Source of the DNA: Haloplanus salinarum
GTDB lineage: Archaea > Halobacteriota > Halobacteria > Halobacteriales > Haloferacaceae
NCBI RefSeq assembly: GCF_024498175.1
Contig: NZ_CP101823.1
Location: 1,798,001-1,862,000 of the forward strand
DNA length: 64,000 nt
Reading direction: 5' to 3'
Position numbers and translations under genes: made by a program. Below, one piece after another: positions 25,050-33,107 of the stretch (positions are counted from its first letter, which is position 1; the number at the start of each line of letters is the position of its first letter). The notes below the pieces were generated by a model, which saw nothing but the letters and a program-made list of their open reading frames with translations, did no database searches and was not told where the DNA came from.

Positions 25050-25090
25050 TTAGGCCAGCCTAAAACACATATGTTTTTCGGCTGGCCTAA
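25050..25090. promoter_or_regulatory. Double iron box of the DtxR operon
   Basis: Box 1 TTAGGCCAGCCTAA at 25050-25063 and box 2 TTCGGCTGGCCTAA at 25077-25090 together make a 41-base imperfect palindrome around ACATATGT. The outer 11 bases (TTAGGCCAGCC and GGCTGGCCTAA) are perfectly complementary. The TATA-like CATATG is central, so box 1 sits between TATA and the start, and occupancy would silence the operon. Confidence 0.7.
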
Positions 25091-25120
25091 AGCAGGAGGT
25101 CGTCGTCCTCCGCCGGCCGT

Positions 25121-25450
25121 TCAGAACGGCGGCGAGTAGTCCTCGTACTCCTCCATGCGCTCCATCTCCTCGGTCTTGTCGGGCATGACGGCCGCGCGTG
25201 GTCCGCCGGCACGCCGAACCGTCACCGAGGAGATCTCGTCGGCGATCCGTCGCTTGATTGCCTTCATCGTCATGGGGGCGATCCCACAGCCGGAACACGC
25301 ACCGCCGATTGCGACGGTCACCGCGCCGCTCTCGTGGTCGACGTCCTCGATCTCGAAGTGACCGCCGTGTTCCTGGATCTGCGGGACGTTGTTGTTCAGG
25401 TAGTTCCGCGTCCGCCGTTCGAGGCTTCGAGCGCTCGTACGGGTCGAAAT
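25121..25450 (-). CDS. NifU-like Fe-S scaffold protein without a standard start codon
   Basis: A protein of about 109 aa with the NifU C-terminal domain: NYLNNNVPQIQEHGG, then AIGGACSGCGIAPMTMKAIK, whose CxxC (CSGC) holds a transient Fe-S cluster for delivery to apoproteins. Family-like sequence extends well upstream of the first GTG (about 25321), but that stretch contains no ATG, GTG or TTG. The most protein-like beginning is ATT at 25450 (I/M-STRTSARSLERRTRNYL). Either AUU is used, or the start was lost. A degenerate GCCTAAAA half-box lies upstream (25489-25496). Confidence 0.75.
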   Translation of the reverse strand: MSTRTSARSLERRTRNYLNNNVPQIQEHGGHFEIEDVDHESGAVTVAIGGACSGCGIAPMTMKAIKRRIADEISSVTVRRAGGPRAAVMPDKTEEMERMEEYEDYSPPF

Positions 25451-26091
25451 ACGCGGAGAAATGTAATAAAACTGTAGTTTTTTACGAGCCTAAAACCCAC
25501 GCAGAAGTGTTAGAGGTGCCAAAAAATCCACTTTCGTCCCATTTTGTATAGAAGTATCAAGATAGTGGGAATGGTTTCGGGGCCGGGCTCTCTCCCCCCG
25601 TGGCGCCTCGTCGCTCGCTTCCTCGGGGTCGACCTCGGAAACGGGGCGTCCCGCACCCCACGACGGGGTCGCAGCGGTGGCTCCGTACGAACCCCGCGAG
25701 CGAACGGAGTGAGCGAGTGGGACTACGGGCGGCACACGGACGAAGAGAGTGCGCCGGCCGGGATTTGAACCAAAACCAGACGTGCTCGCTCCCTGCGGTC
25801 GCTGCGCGCGACTGGTAGGGTTCAGACCCCTCTGGGCGATTTTCCTCACTCCGTTCGGAAAATGCACCGGCCGGGATTTGAACCACGGTCGTTCCGCTCG
25901 CGTCCGCTCGCTTCTCTCCCTGATTCAGATCGCCAGCGTGGTGCATACACGGCTCTCACGTTCGTTCGAGACGGTATGCGCCGCCGGCCGGGATTTGAAC
26001 CAAAACCAGACGTGCTCGCTCCCTGCGGTCGCTGCGCGCGACTGGTAGGGTTCAGACCCCTCTGGGCGATTTTCCTCACTCCGTTCGGAAA
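25451..26091. other. Non-coding region with three tandem tRNA-Gly 3'-end scars
   Basis: No gene is credible here. The bases GGCCGGGATTTGAACC, the complement of the T-arm and acceptor end of tRNA-Gly(UCC), recur at about 25755, 25867 and 25985, before the true att copy at 26092. They are spaced 112-118 bases apart. Open frames that run through them spell RDLN-type peptides and are artefacts of tRNA sequence. The region looks like the remains of repeated integrations or partial excisions at one tRNA site. Confidence 0.7.
25752..25865. repeat. 114-bp exact direct repeat, copy 1
   Basis: Identical to 25982-26095. It begins with the tRNA-Gly 3'-end fragment and continues through CCAAAACCAGACGTGCTCGC to GTTCGGAAAATGC, ending where the next tRNA fragment begins. 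It probably arose by recombination between att scars. Confidence 0.85.
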
Positions 26092-26095
26092 ATGC
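25982..26095. repeat. 114-bp exact direct repeat, copy 2
   Basis: Identical to 25752-25865, offset 230 bases. Its last four bases run into the island's left att site. Confidence 0.85.
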
Positions 26096-26134
26096 GCCGG
26101 CCGGGATTTGAACCCGGGCCATGAGCTTGGAAGG
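26092..26134. other. attL of the integrated island
   Basis: 43 bases identical to 45391-45433, covering the 3' portion of tRNA-Gly(UCC) from the acceptor end to the anticodon stem. Identity ends at GGAAGG; after it the tRNA sequence is lost. It marks the left end of the element. Confidence 0.85.
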
Positions 26135-26411
26135 GCGCTCGCGTCAAACGCTCGCGCTGAACCCTACAAGCCGCGTAATCGGCATTTCGGGGGTACACCC
26201 AATCTGCGACACTTGTGTAAACGTACACGAGTGGCATAAAACTATCGGATTAACCGACACGATGGTACTCAGAAAATCCCTGCGTAGCACTAATTTTGGC
26301 AGGTATTAGCGACCTTACAGTCAATTCGTGTAGAGCCTATTCATATCGAGAATCTGTTAACTATCTGGATATTCCTTAGAATAATGATGCCCCGCTCGAA
26401 ACATATACCAG

Positions 26412-26588
26412 ATGGGTACTGATCCTTCTCACGAGATCGACGCTCTCGCAATCAAGCTCGAACACCTCATCGCTCAGAATGAGGAAGTGCTGGCGGAGTA
26501 CGAAGAAGAGCATACTCCATTCTCCGAATCCTCTGATTCAGGGGCTTCCGGTATAGACGCACCTGACGCTTCGGAGTTGTTCTCCTGA
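26412..26588 (+). CDS. 58-aa acidic small protein at the island's left end
   Basis: Begins MGTDPSHEIDALAIKLEHLI with an amphipathic, coiled-coil-like first half (IKLEHLIAQNEEVLAEYEEE), followed by a Ser/Ala/Asp-rich tail ending SELFS. A TATA-like AGAATAATG (about 26378-26386) is about 30 bases upstream, consistent with a leaderless start. Codon use is like the rest of the island. No family recognised; small charged proteins of this type are frequent near the ends of haloarchaeal elements. Confidence 0.6.
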   Translation: MGTDPSHEIDALAIKLEHLIAQNEEVLAEYEEEHTPFSESSDSGASGIDAPDASELFS

Positions 26589-26966
26589 AACAGTTCCCGC
26601 GGAGTATCGAACCTTCGAGGTGGCTAAAGCTCTCCGTGTATCGAGCAGACTGAAAAATGACGCAGTCGTTCCCGAAGCAGGAGCGCGACTGAAACCGAGC
26701 TGACAACCTCTCTTCGCTATTTCGACGGAAGTTCGACCTCCAACCCCGAGGGTTTGACCAACGAATATACCGGTGCAATCTCGAAAAATTCAACGCCGTC
26801 TTGCGATTTTCGCCGCCTTTATGATGCTGGACGTTGTTTGTATAGTGAAGGCAATTCCTCGGAGACTTCACCTCTGTCCAGCCGTAGCTATCGCATCTCA
26901 GGGTATTGACCCTTGGAGGGTGGGGAGAGGACTAACCGCCGAGAGCCATCTGACATTCGACTAATT
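26589..26966. other. 378-base intergenic stretch
   Basis: I see no gene. It contains CCGCGGAG followed by CCTTCGAGGTGG (about 26605-26616), a short motif that also follows the genes ending at 28934 and 36163, and a related CCTTGGAGGGTGG near 26909. Confidence 0.5.
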
Positions 26967-28934
26967 ATGACGACAGATTCGATCTCAAACAGCGACAGCT
27001 ATGACGAACTGACGAACTCCTCGGCCGGAGTAACAACTGACGAAGCCCAGGACCGACTCAAAGATACCATTTTCTCCGCACTCAACTCCGCAGAGAATAC
27101 CATCGTTAACGCGCCTACCTCCCTCGGAAAATCACACCAGATCGCAACAACAGCATGGCGAGAGTATCCCGAAGTGACCGGCAGTAACTTGGTCATCCAC
27201 ATTCACCAGACTACGGATGCTCGAAGGGAGGCAGTGGAACGGAGTAAGGCAACTGACGGTGTAGAGTTCGAAGTCTTCGAGGGACGTGAGGACTGCTGTC
27301 CAGTTGCGGCTGGTGACTTCGATCATGAGCTTACCGCTCCGCATGGACTTGCTCCCTCTGAGTGGTTCGACTGGATGTGTGACGTTCGAAAAATCGGATT
27401 CGCTAAGGCACATTCGCAACTGGAGGGGGTGTGTGACTGTCCCTGTTCAGAACAGGGCAAGTGCCCTTCCCTCAAGCAGTGGTGGCAGACCCTCCGAGAT
27501 GAAGATGGACGGCCAACGGTTGACGTTGTCCACACAACAGCGAACTTCGCTCATGTGGCTGAACTTATTGACGGTGCGAACTTGGTTTTCGATGAACGTC
27601 CCGACTACGCCCTGACTCTCGGAGATACCGAACTGCAACAAATTCGTGACTCGATCTCGAATCTCCTTGATTATCGTTCAGACGGCGAATACGCTATATC
27701 TGACGTAATAACAGCTAACCGACACGGGGACTCTGAACTGACGGAAGAGCTACGGTCGCTTCTCGACGAAGAAATCAGCCGAGATTGGTACTTTCGTCGT
27801 GAGGAAACCCATCGACTTGCACCAGCGATTGGACTGGCAATACTCAACGCTGAGGAAATCCTCGAAAACCGATGGGCAGGTGAGGATGCGAATTTCTCGG
27901 GTCGAAGGATGGGGAAACACCGTGGACTCGAAGTCGTAATGAACAGCTCGGGAAAGCTTCGGCACATCGATTACAGTCCCGATCTCTCCGAGGCAAGGTG
28001 TGTTCTCGGACTGGACGCATTTCCTTCGGACTATCGTTGGCAACTCAACACCGTGGATGATCTCACACGCGCGAACGTGTTGTCTCCCAAGGAGCGTCGT
28101 ATTTGGCGGCGAAACGAACGTGGACTGAAAATCGTCCAACTTGGGGACGCTACTCGCTCCTACACGGGGGGATGGGACGGAGCTGGAAAAGAACGCTCAG
28201 CCGGCCTCATTCACATCCTTGTCCGAAAGCATGGAGGGGATTTCGGATCGTGTATCACAGCCAGCAAAATTGAAGACGATGTTCGCCAGCAAATGACTGC
28301 GGCGGGTATCGAGAAGCCACGAACCATGCATTACGGTGCGCAAAACAGTCGGAACGACTTCGGAAATGAAGGGATAGGTTTGCTCGCAGGCTGTATTGAC
28401 CCGGGTGATAAGAACATCCTTGACCTGTTGGCCCTCGGTGGTCGGTATGCATGGCCTGAGATGATAACCACCGAGGAAGGGGAGAAGAAACGGAAGCCTG
28501 GACGTTCGTTTGTGGGGCCGGATTCGGACACTGCACAGGATATTCTCGTATCGGTACGCGAGTCAAATATCGCACAGGCCGCAGGTCGATACGCTCGTGA
28601 CCCCCGCTCACCGGGATCGTCTGCACTCGTGTACGTCTGGTCCGACGCGTGTCCTGAGTCACTGACTGATGAAGTAATCGAAGTTAGCTATCATTCGTTT
28701 ACTGACGCGCGGGAAGACATGGTTGATGCACTCCAGAATGGTTGTCGAACAACGACCGATGTTGTGGGTGAAACTGGTTCGGATAGGTCATATGTCCTTG
28801 ACTGTCTGGATCAGTTTTGTGAACGGAACCTCGTGAACAAGAGCGAAAGAACGGGAAAGTACGGTGCAACCGAATGGGAGTGGCTTGGCGGTGAAGTTGG
28901 AACGACGAAAATCCACGTCCATCTTGACTGCTGA
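26967..28934 (+). CDS. Helicase-like P-loop ATPase with Cys cluster and C-terminal winged helix
   Basis: A 655-aa protein. Walker A APTSLGKS is at about residues 47-55, a DEAD-box-like LVFDERPDY at about 206-214, and a motif-VI-like QAAGRYARDP near 537. Between Walker A and B there is a cysteine cluster (EDCCP, WMCD, VCDCPCSEQGKC, residues 108-167), the position where XPD-type helicases hold an Fe-S domain. The C-terminus (TTTDVVGETGSDRSYVLDCL) looks like a winged helix. It is paralogous to the minus-strand gene at 40332. Start ATG 26967. A replication or DNA-remodelling role for the element is likely; the exact family is not known to me. Confidence 0.65.
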   Translation: MTTDSISNSDSYDELTNSSAGVTTDEAQDRLKDTIFSALNSAENTIVNAPTSLGKSHQIATTAWREYPEVTGSNLVIHIHQTTDARREAVERSKATDGVEFEVFEGREDCCPVAAGDFDHELTAPHGLAPSEWFDWMCDVRKIGFAKAHSQLEGVCDCPCSEQGKCPSLKQWWQTLRDEDGRPTVDVVHTTANFAHVAELIDGANLVFDERPDYALTLGDTELQQIRDSISNLLDYRSDGEYAISDVITANRHGDSELTEELRSLLDEEISRDWYFRREETHRLAPAIGLAILNAEEILENRWAGEDANFSGRRMGKHRGLEVVMNSSGKLRHIDYSPDLSEARCVLGLDAFPSDYRWQLNTVDDLTRANVLSPKERRIWRRNERGLKIVQLGDATRSYTGGWDGAGKERSAGLIHILVRKHGGDFGSCITASKIEDDVRQQMTAAGIEKPRTMHYGAQNSRNDFGNEGIGLLAGCIDPGDKNILDLLALGGRYAWPEMITTEEGEKKRKPGRSFVGPDSDTAQDILVSVRESNIAQAAGRYARDPRSPGSSALVYVWSDACPESLTDEVIEVSYHSFTDAREDMVDALQNGCRTTTDVVGETGSDRSYVLDCLDQFCERNLVNKSERTGKYGATEWEWLGGEVGTTKIHVHLDC

Positions 28935-28935
28935 A

Positions 28936-28987
28936 ATCATTGGGTGTCCCACATAGGGACATTAGGTGAGATACCCTACGATTCCGC
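28936..28987. repeat. 52-bp imperfect direct repeat left of the PglZ operon
   Basis: Matches 36238-36289 at 46 of 52 positions. It contains a small hairpin GTCCC-ACATA-GGGAC and is followed 14 bases later by CCTTCGAGGTGG. It begins 2 bases after the helicase-like gene's stop. The remaining bases to 29335 hold no convincing gene. Confidence 0.75.
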
Positions 28988-29335
28988 CGGAGAGTTCCAA
29001 GCCTTCGAGGTGGTTTACAGTCGGGGATTAGAGTCCGCTCTGAACTGGTCTGTTCCTCCCCCTCGAAGGATTTCTTCTCTCCAGCTCAAGTACCGCCTAT
29101 TGAAGCTTCGGGTGGGAATTGGAGATGGGAAGCCTCGGATCAAAGCTCAGTAGCGTTCTCGACCAAACATTGCCAGCGGGAGGGGCCGAACATACCCTAA
29201 CCGTTCGCAGGTTCCTCTCAAAAGATGTGTGCCCAATCGAACGAAACAAATCGTCCGTCAGCACTACACCGCGTAATTCAGTTCTGATAGTAACGCACAT
29301 GGGTACTAAATGCCCCCATGCATATCACCAGATGG

Positions 29336-32185
29336 ATGACGAATCGCGTAATCTCTGATTACATCACACCAGCCGACGAGATTCAGTCGGCTGACGGGGG
29401 GATTACGGCTGACAACCTCCTTGACGAGGTCAGTCTCTACAATCTCTACGACAGCCGGGATTCTCCCGAGCAAGACGCCGAACGGATTCTGAACATCACC
29501 TACCCAACCGAGACACTCAGCGCCATTATCGAACGGACAGCGGAGAAGTTCGATGACTCATCAAGTGTCTCTGAGGGGGCGCACATCATCGGTGGCGAGT
29601 TCGGGAGCGGGAAGAGCCACATCGAACTCGTTCTGTACCACCTTCTCTCCTCACCGAAGTTGGGAGAGGAGTGGCTACAGGAGAACGACATCGACGCCAC
29701 GCTTCCCTCGAACGCACAGACCACCGCCCTCCAGATGCTCAACCTCGACCGCAACTACGACAAACTCCACGTCGCGGTAGGGGACTATCTGGACATCGAC
29801 GAGTGGCAGGAGGGCAACCCTCCGAGCGTTCACGAGATCCGGGACGCCCTTGACGACCGCCCAACCGCGGTCTTCATCGACGAGTTTGAGCGGTGGTTCG
29901 GGATGAGCGGTCGTGCCGACTACCGCGACGACAACCTCGGCTTCCTCCAGAACCTTCTCGAAGCCGCCGGGCGCGACGACACGCCACTCGCGGTCTACGT
30001 CTCGCTCCTGTACGAAGAGGCGGACGTGGAATCGATTCTGCCCCGGACCAATCCCTTCCGGCACGATCTCTCCCGACGGCGCGACGAGAAGATCCGCTTC
30101 CTCCTTCACCGGCTCGTTGGTGATGTGTCCGATCCTAATGGCCTCGAATCTCTCGCCAAGGAGTACACGGATGTCTACCGGAACAACGGGCAGATTCAGC
30201 TCTCCGATTATCAGGACATGGAGGGGCGCATCGAAGATTACTACCCCTTCCATCCGACGGCGCTGGAGACGCTGATGGACAAGTTCTCCGAACAGCAGGG
30301 TCATCAGGACGCCCGTGGACTGCTCCACCTCCTCACCGAGATTCTCGCCGACAACTACCACGAGGTAGATCTCATCCTCACGGGCGACATCGACGTGTTC
30401 GAGTACACCGGCTGGTTCCGGTTCATCGACGAGGAGTTGGTGAGCAAGTACCTCAACGACTATCACCGGCTCGGCGAAGCGTCTACAGACGAGCGGGACA
30501 GCGAGAAGGCCTTTGGGCCACACGTCGAGGAACTACTCAATATCGTTCTGCTCCACAGTCTCGCCCGAGGAGGTGAAGAAGGAGCGAACAAGCGGCAGAT
30601 GCTCATGGGGACGATGCGGAAGGGCAAGAACGCCCACGAGATCGTCCAGACGTTCAAGGAAGATGTGTACGGTCACGCGTGGCACGTCTTCCGCATCAAT
30701 GGCGAGTACGCCTTCGATACCGATGAGAACCCGGCGGCACGCATCGAGAAAAAGGCCGAGGACATCCACAAGAATACGGCCATCCATCGTGTCGAACGAC
30801 TTGTCACGGACGACCTCTTCGGAGGACACAGCAACGTCCACATCCTCGACCCCGTCAACACCGAACAGGACATCCCCGATAGCAAGACGCTGAAGATCGT
30901 CGTCTCCCTCTCGGCCAAACAGAACCAACTCGCCTACAACCAGCAATTCGAGGAACTCACGACGGGACAGGAACGCGAGTTCAACAATACCATCGCTCTC
31001 TTCACGCCGCAGAAACGGTCGAGCGTTGATTCAAACACCGGCATCAGAGAACTTGCACGCAAGGTGGTTGCGGGGGAACAACTCGACCGAGAGGAGGAGG
31101 TTCTGCCCGAGGGGTTCAACGACATCCACGAACAGAACTACCAGAACCTCCTCGACCGTGTTCGAGACAAGTACGGGACAGTCCACGTCTCGACCGACCG
31201 AGGACTCGTTCCGGAGGACATCTCGGTGGCCGAGGGGGAGGACTTCTACACGGCCACCATCGATGTGATCAGGCCGGACATCAGTCAAGTTCGCTCCGAG
31301 GTCGAAGAAGTGGTCGAAGAGAAGGAGGGTGGCGGCATCCAGTACCAGTACCTCCTCAACGACTTCTACCGGAACACGAAGTATCCGACTCTCACCGACG
31401 AGCAGGAACTGAAGGATGCCATCGACGAACTCTGCCGCGACGAGATCGTCAAAGTCGGGAGTTACTTCGGGAAGCCGGTGGGGAGCATCGGGAGCGATAC
31501 CGTTCTGGTTCACGAAGACTACGTACAGACCGTCGAAGAAGAGGACGACGAGCCGGCGACCATCACCGTTGACTCCACGAGTATGGCTGGTGGAGGGAGT
31601 CTCTCGACAGAGGGACAGTCAACGTTAGACTCAGAAGGGGATGGAGAGAGCGATACCGTATCCGGAGCCACGGCAGTATTCGAATGTCCGGAGTGCGGTG
31701 AGGAATTGCAGGGAACGAGTTGTGAGTGTGGGTTCGAGTTCGATGCCTCGGACATCAAAGAGGGGAAAGTCACAGTCGAAGGTGGAGACGCCACGTCACT
31801 CGTAGAGCAGTTCGAGGCTCTGAAAGACGAAGTGGAAGAGGAAGACCTCGAAGGGACGACGACCTCACGATTCCCCGCCTTCGACAAACTGGACGCGACG
31901 GACAAGCCGAGCCTCATCGACACGTTGGAACGCGAACTCGGTATTGGCTGGAAGATTCATACGGTCAATCTGACCTACTCCGGAACGCTGGACGCTGACG
32001 GCGTCTCCAGCCGGGGCCTCGATGAGGATGATCTCGCCGAGCGAGTCACCACCGAGGAAACGCTCGAAATCGATCCCGAGGAACCACTCTCGCGGAACGA
32101 TCTCCTGAACGGCGTCCTCCTCCGGCTTGACGTTCCCGACGACGCCGAGTTCGAGGTGTGGCTGGAGGTCGAGAAGGATGAGTAG
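29336..32185 (+). CDS. DUF499-like (BrxC/PglY-like) P-loop ATPase
   Basis: A 949-aa ATPase. Walker A GGEFGSGKSH is at about residues 86-95 and Walker B TAVFIDEFERW near 180. A C-terminal zinc ribbon (CPECGEEL then CECGFEF) lies at about 782-800, preceded by a winged-helix-like stretch. The fold and size match the DUF499 ATPases that include BREX BrxC/PglY. I start at ATG 29336 because a TATA-like TACTAAAT (29304-29311) is about 28 bases upstream; ATG 29318 is possible. The next gene overlaps its stop by 8 bases. Probably the motor or sensor of a defence complex. Confidence 0.8.
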   Translation: MTNRVISDYITPADEIQSADGGITADNLLDEVSLYNLYDSRDSPEQDAERILNITYPTETLSAIIERTAEKFDDSSSVSEGAHIIGGEFGSGKSHIELVLYHLLSSPKLGEEWLQENDIDATLPSNAQTTALQMLNLDRNYDKLHVAVGDYLDIDEWQEGNPPSVHEIRDALDDRPTAVFIDEFERWFGMSGRADYRDDNLGFLQNLLEAAGRDDTPLAVYVSLLYEEADVESILPRTNPFRHDLSRRRDEKIRFLLHRLVGDVSDPNGLESLAKEYTDVYRNNGQIQLSDYQDMEGRIEDYYPFHPTALETLMDKFSEQQGHQDARGLLHLLTEILADNYHEVDLILTGDIDVFEYTGWFRFIDEELVSKYLNDYHRLGEASTDERDSEKAFGPHVEELLNIVLLHSLARGGEEGANKRQMLMGTMRKGKNAHEIVQTFKEDVYGHAWHVFRINGEYAFDTDENPAARIEKKAEDIHKNTAIHRVERLVTDDLFGGHSNVHILDPVNTEQDIPDSKTLKIVVSLSAKQNQLAYNQQFEELTTGQEREFNNTIALFTPQKRSSVDSNTGIRELARKVVAGEQLDREEEVLPEGFNDIHEQNYQNLLDRVRDKYGTVHVSTDRGLVPEDISVAEGEDFYTATIDVIRPDISQVRSEVEEVVEEKEGGGIQYQYLLNDFYRNTKYPTLTDEQELKDAIDELCRDEIVKVGSYFGKPVGSIGSDTVLVHEDYVQTVEEEDDEPATITVDSTSMAGGGSLSTEGQSTLDSEGDGESDTVSGATAVFECPECGEELQGTSCECGFEFDASDIKEGKVTVEGGDATSLVEQFEALKDEVEEEDLEGTTTSRFPAFDKLDATDKPSLIDTLERELGIGWKIHTVNLTYSGTLDADGVSSRGLDEDDLAERVTTEETLEIDPEEPLSRNDLLNGVLLRLDVPDDAEFEVWLEVEKDE

Positions 32186-33098
32186 CGGTCTCTACGGAAG
32201 CGAACAACTGTCCGAACTGGTCAGAGGTGAGTCCGTCCTCGACGGAGCGTTCGAGTGCTTGCGGCGTATCTGGTCCAGACCGGACGCGCTTGACGGACAG
32301 ACCCTCACCGACTCGGAGTATCGCACGCGCCTGCTGGAACACCACCTCGCGGCGCAAGAGCCTAAATTGTATGACGAACTCAATGCCTCGATGGGTGACC
32401 ATCCAATCACACGCCTTGACTCCGGTTGTGGCGTCATCATGGACGCCCTCAGTCTACGGGAGGGCTTCCAGCTTCTCAGCGATCTTCCCGACGAACACGG
32501 GTGGGACGTGACGTTGGAGTGGTCAGGAGTCGAACGGCTCCCCTCCGAGACGACGTTCATCTGTCGGGAGTGGTTCGACGCCCACAGCCCATCGGCGGTG
32601 AATCGAGACGACTACCGATTCGTCGGCGATCTCGACGTACCGCAGTTGCCCGCGTCAGATCCAGCGTTCGTCTGGACGCGCCATCCCGACCGTCGGCTCG
32701 AAGAGTCGTTCAAGGGGAACTACTCCTCGGAGGCGATGACCGACATCTACAGCGACACGAAGGGTTTGCTGGAGGAAATCGTCGCCGAGAGCGTCCACGA
32801 CGAGTTCCTCGTAACCAGCGACCACGGCTACGTCAACGTACAGGACACCAACCCGTACGTTCTCTCCGACAGCAACGAAGACGCGCTGTCGAGCAAGTTC
32901 TCCGGGCGACACCGCGAGGTTGCGGACGACTATGCGCTTGACCAACTCCACGATGCAGGTGTCATCGAACGAGCGGGGGGTCACTACGTGGTCAAGGGCC
33001 ACTACCACCCGACGAAGCCCGGCGCGACAAAGCACATCCGGCACGGCGGACTCAGCCTGCCGGAGTGTATGACGCCCGTTCTGCGAATCACGACATAG
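32178..33098 (+). CDS. Minimal PglZ-domain protein
   Basis: A 306-aa protein of the alkaline-phosphatase-like PglZ family. It has VIMDALSLREGFQLL (nucleophile region, about residue 84), VTSDHGYVN with the metal-binding DH pair (about 212-220), and the C-terminal HIRHGGLSLPECMTPVL. Canonical BREX PglZ proteins are about 800 residues, so this is the catalytic core with little else. ATG 32178 overlaps the ATPase stop (ATGAGTAG). PglZ is essential in BREX, and its presence is the strongest sign that this operon is antiviral. Confidence 0.82.
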   Translation: MSSGLYGSEQLSELVRGESVLDGAFECLRRIWSRPDALDGQTLTDSEYRTRLLEHHLAAQEPKLYDELNASMGDHPITRLDSGCGVIMDALSLREGFQLLSDLPDEHGWDVTLEWSGVERLPSETTFICREWFDAHSPSAVNRDDYRFVGDLDVPQLPASDPAFVWTRHPDRRLEESFKGNYSSEAMTDIYSDTKGLLEEIVAESVHDEFLVTSDHGYVNVQDTNPYVLSDSNEDALSSKFSGRHREVADDYALDQLHDAGVIERAGGHYVVKGHYHPTKPGATKHIRHGGLSLPECMTPVLRITT

Positions 33099-33107
33099 GA
33101 GCTACTC

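Noticed and set aside
25750-26134. CRISPR-like spacing of repeated units
   Set aside because: The repeated unit is a tRNA 3' end, only four copies exist, and two of the intervals are identical instead of unique spacers.
25749-26239. Open frames of about 100-130 codons through the tRNA scars
   Set aside because: They spell RDLN/GFEP-type peptides, the known artefact of translating tRNA T-arm sequence, and repeat with the DNA repeats.
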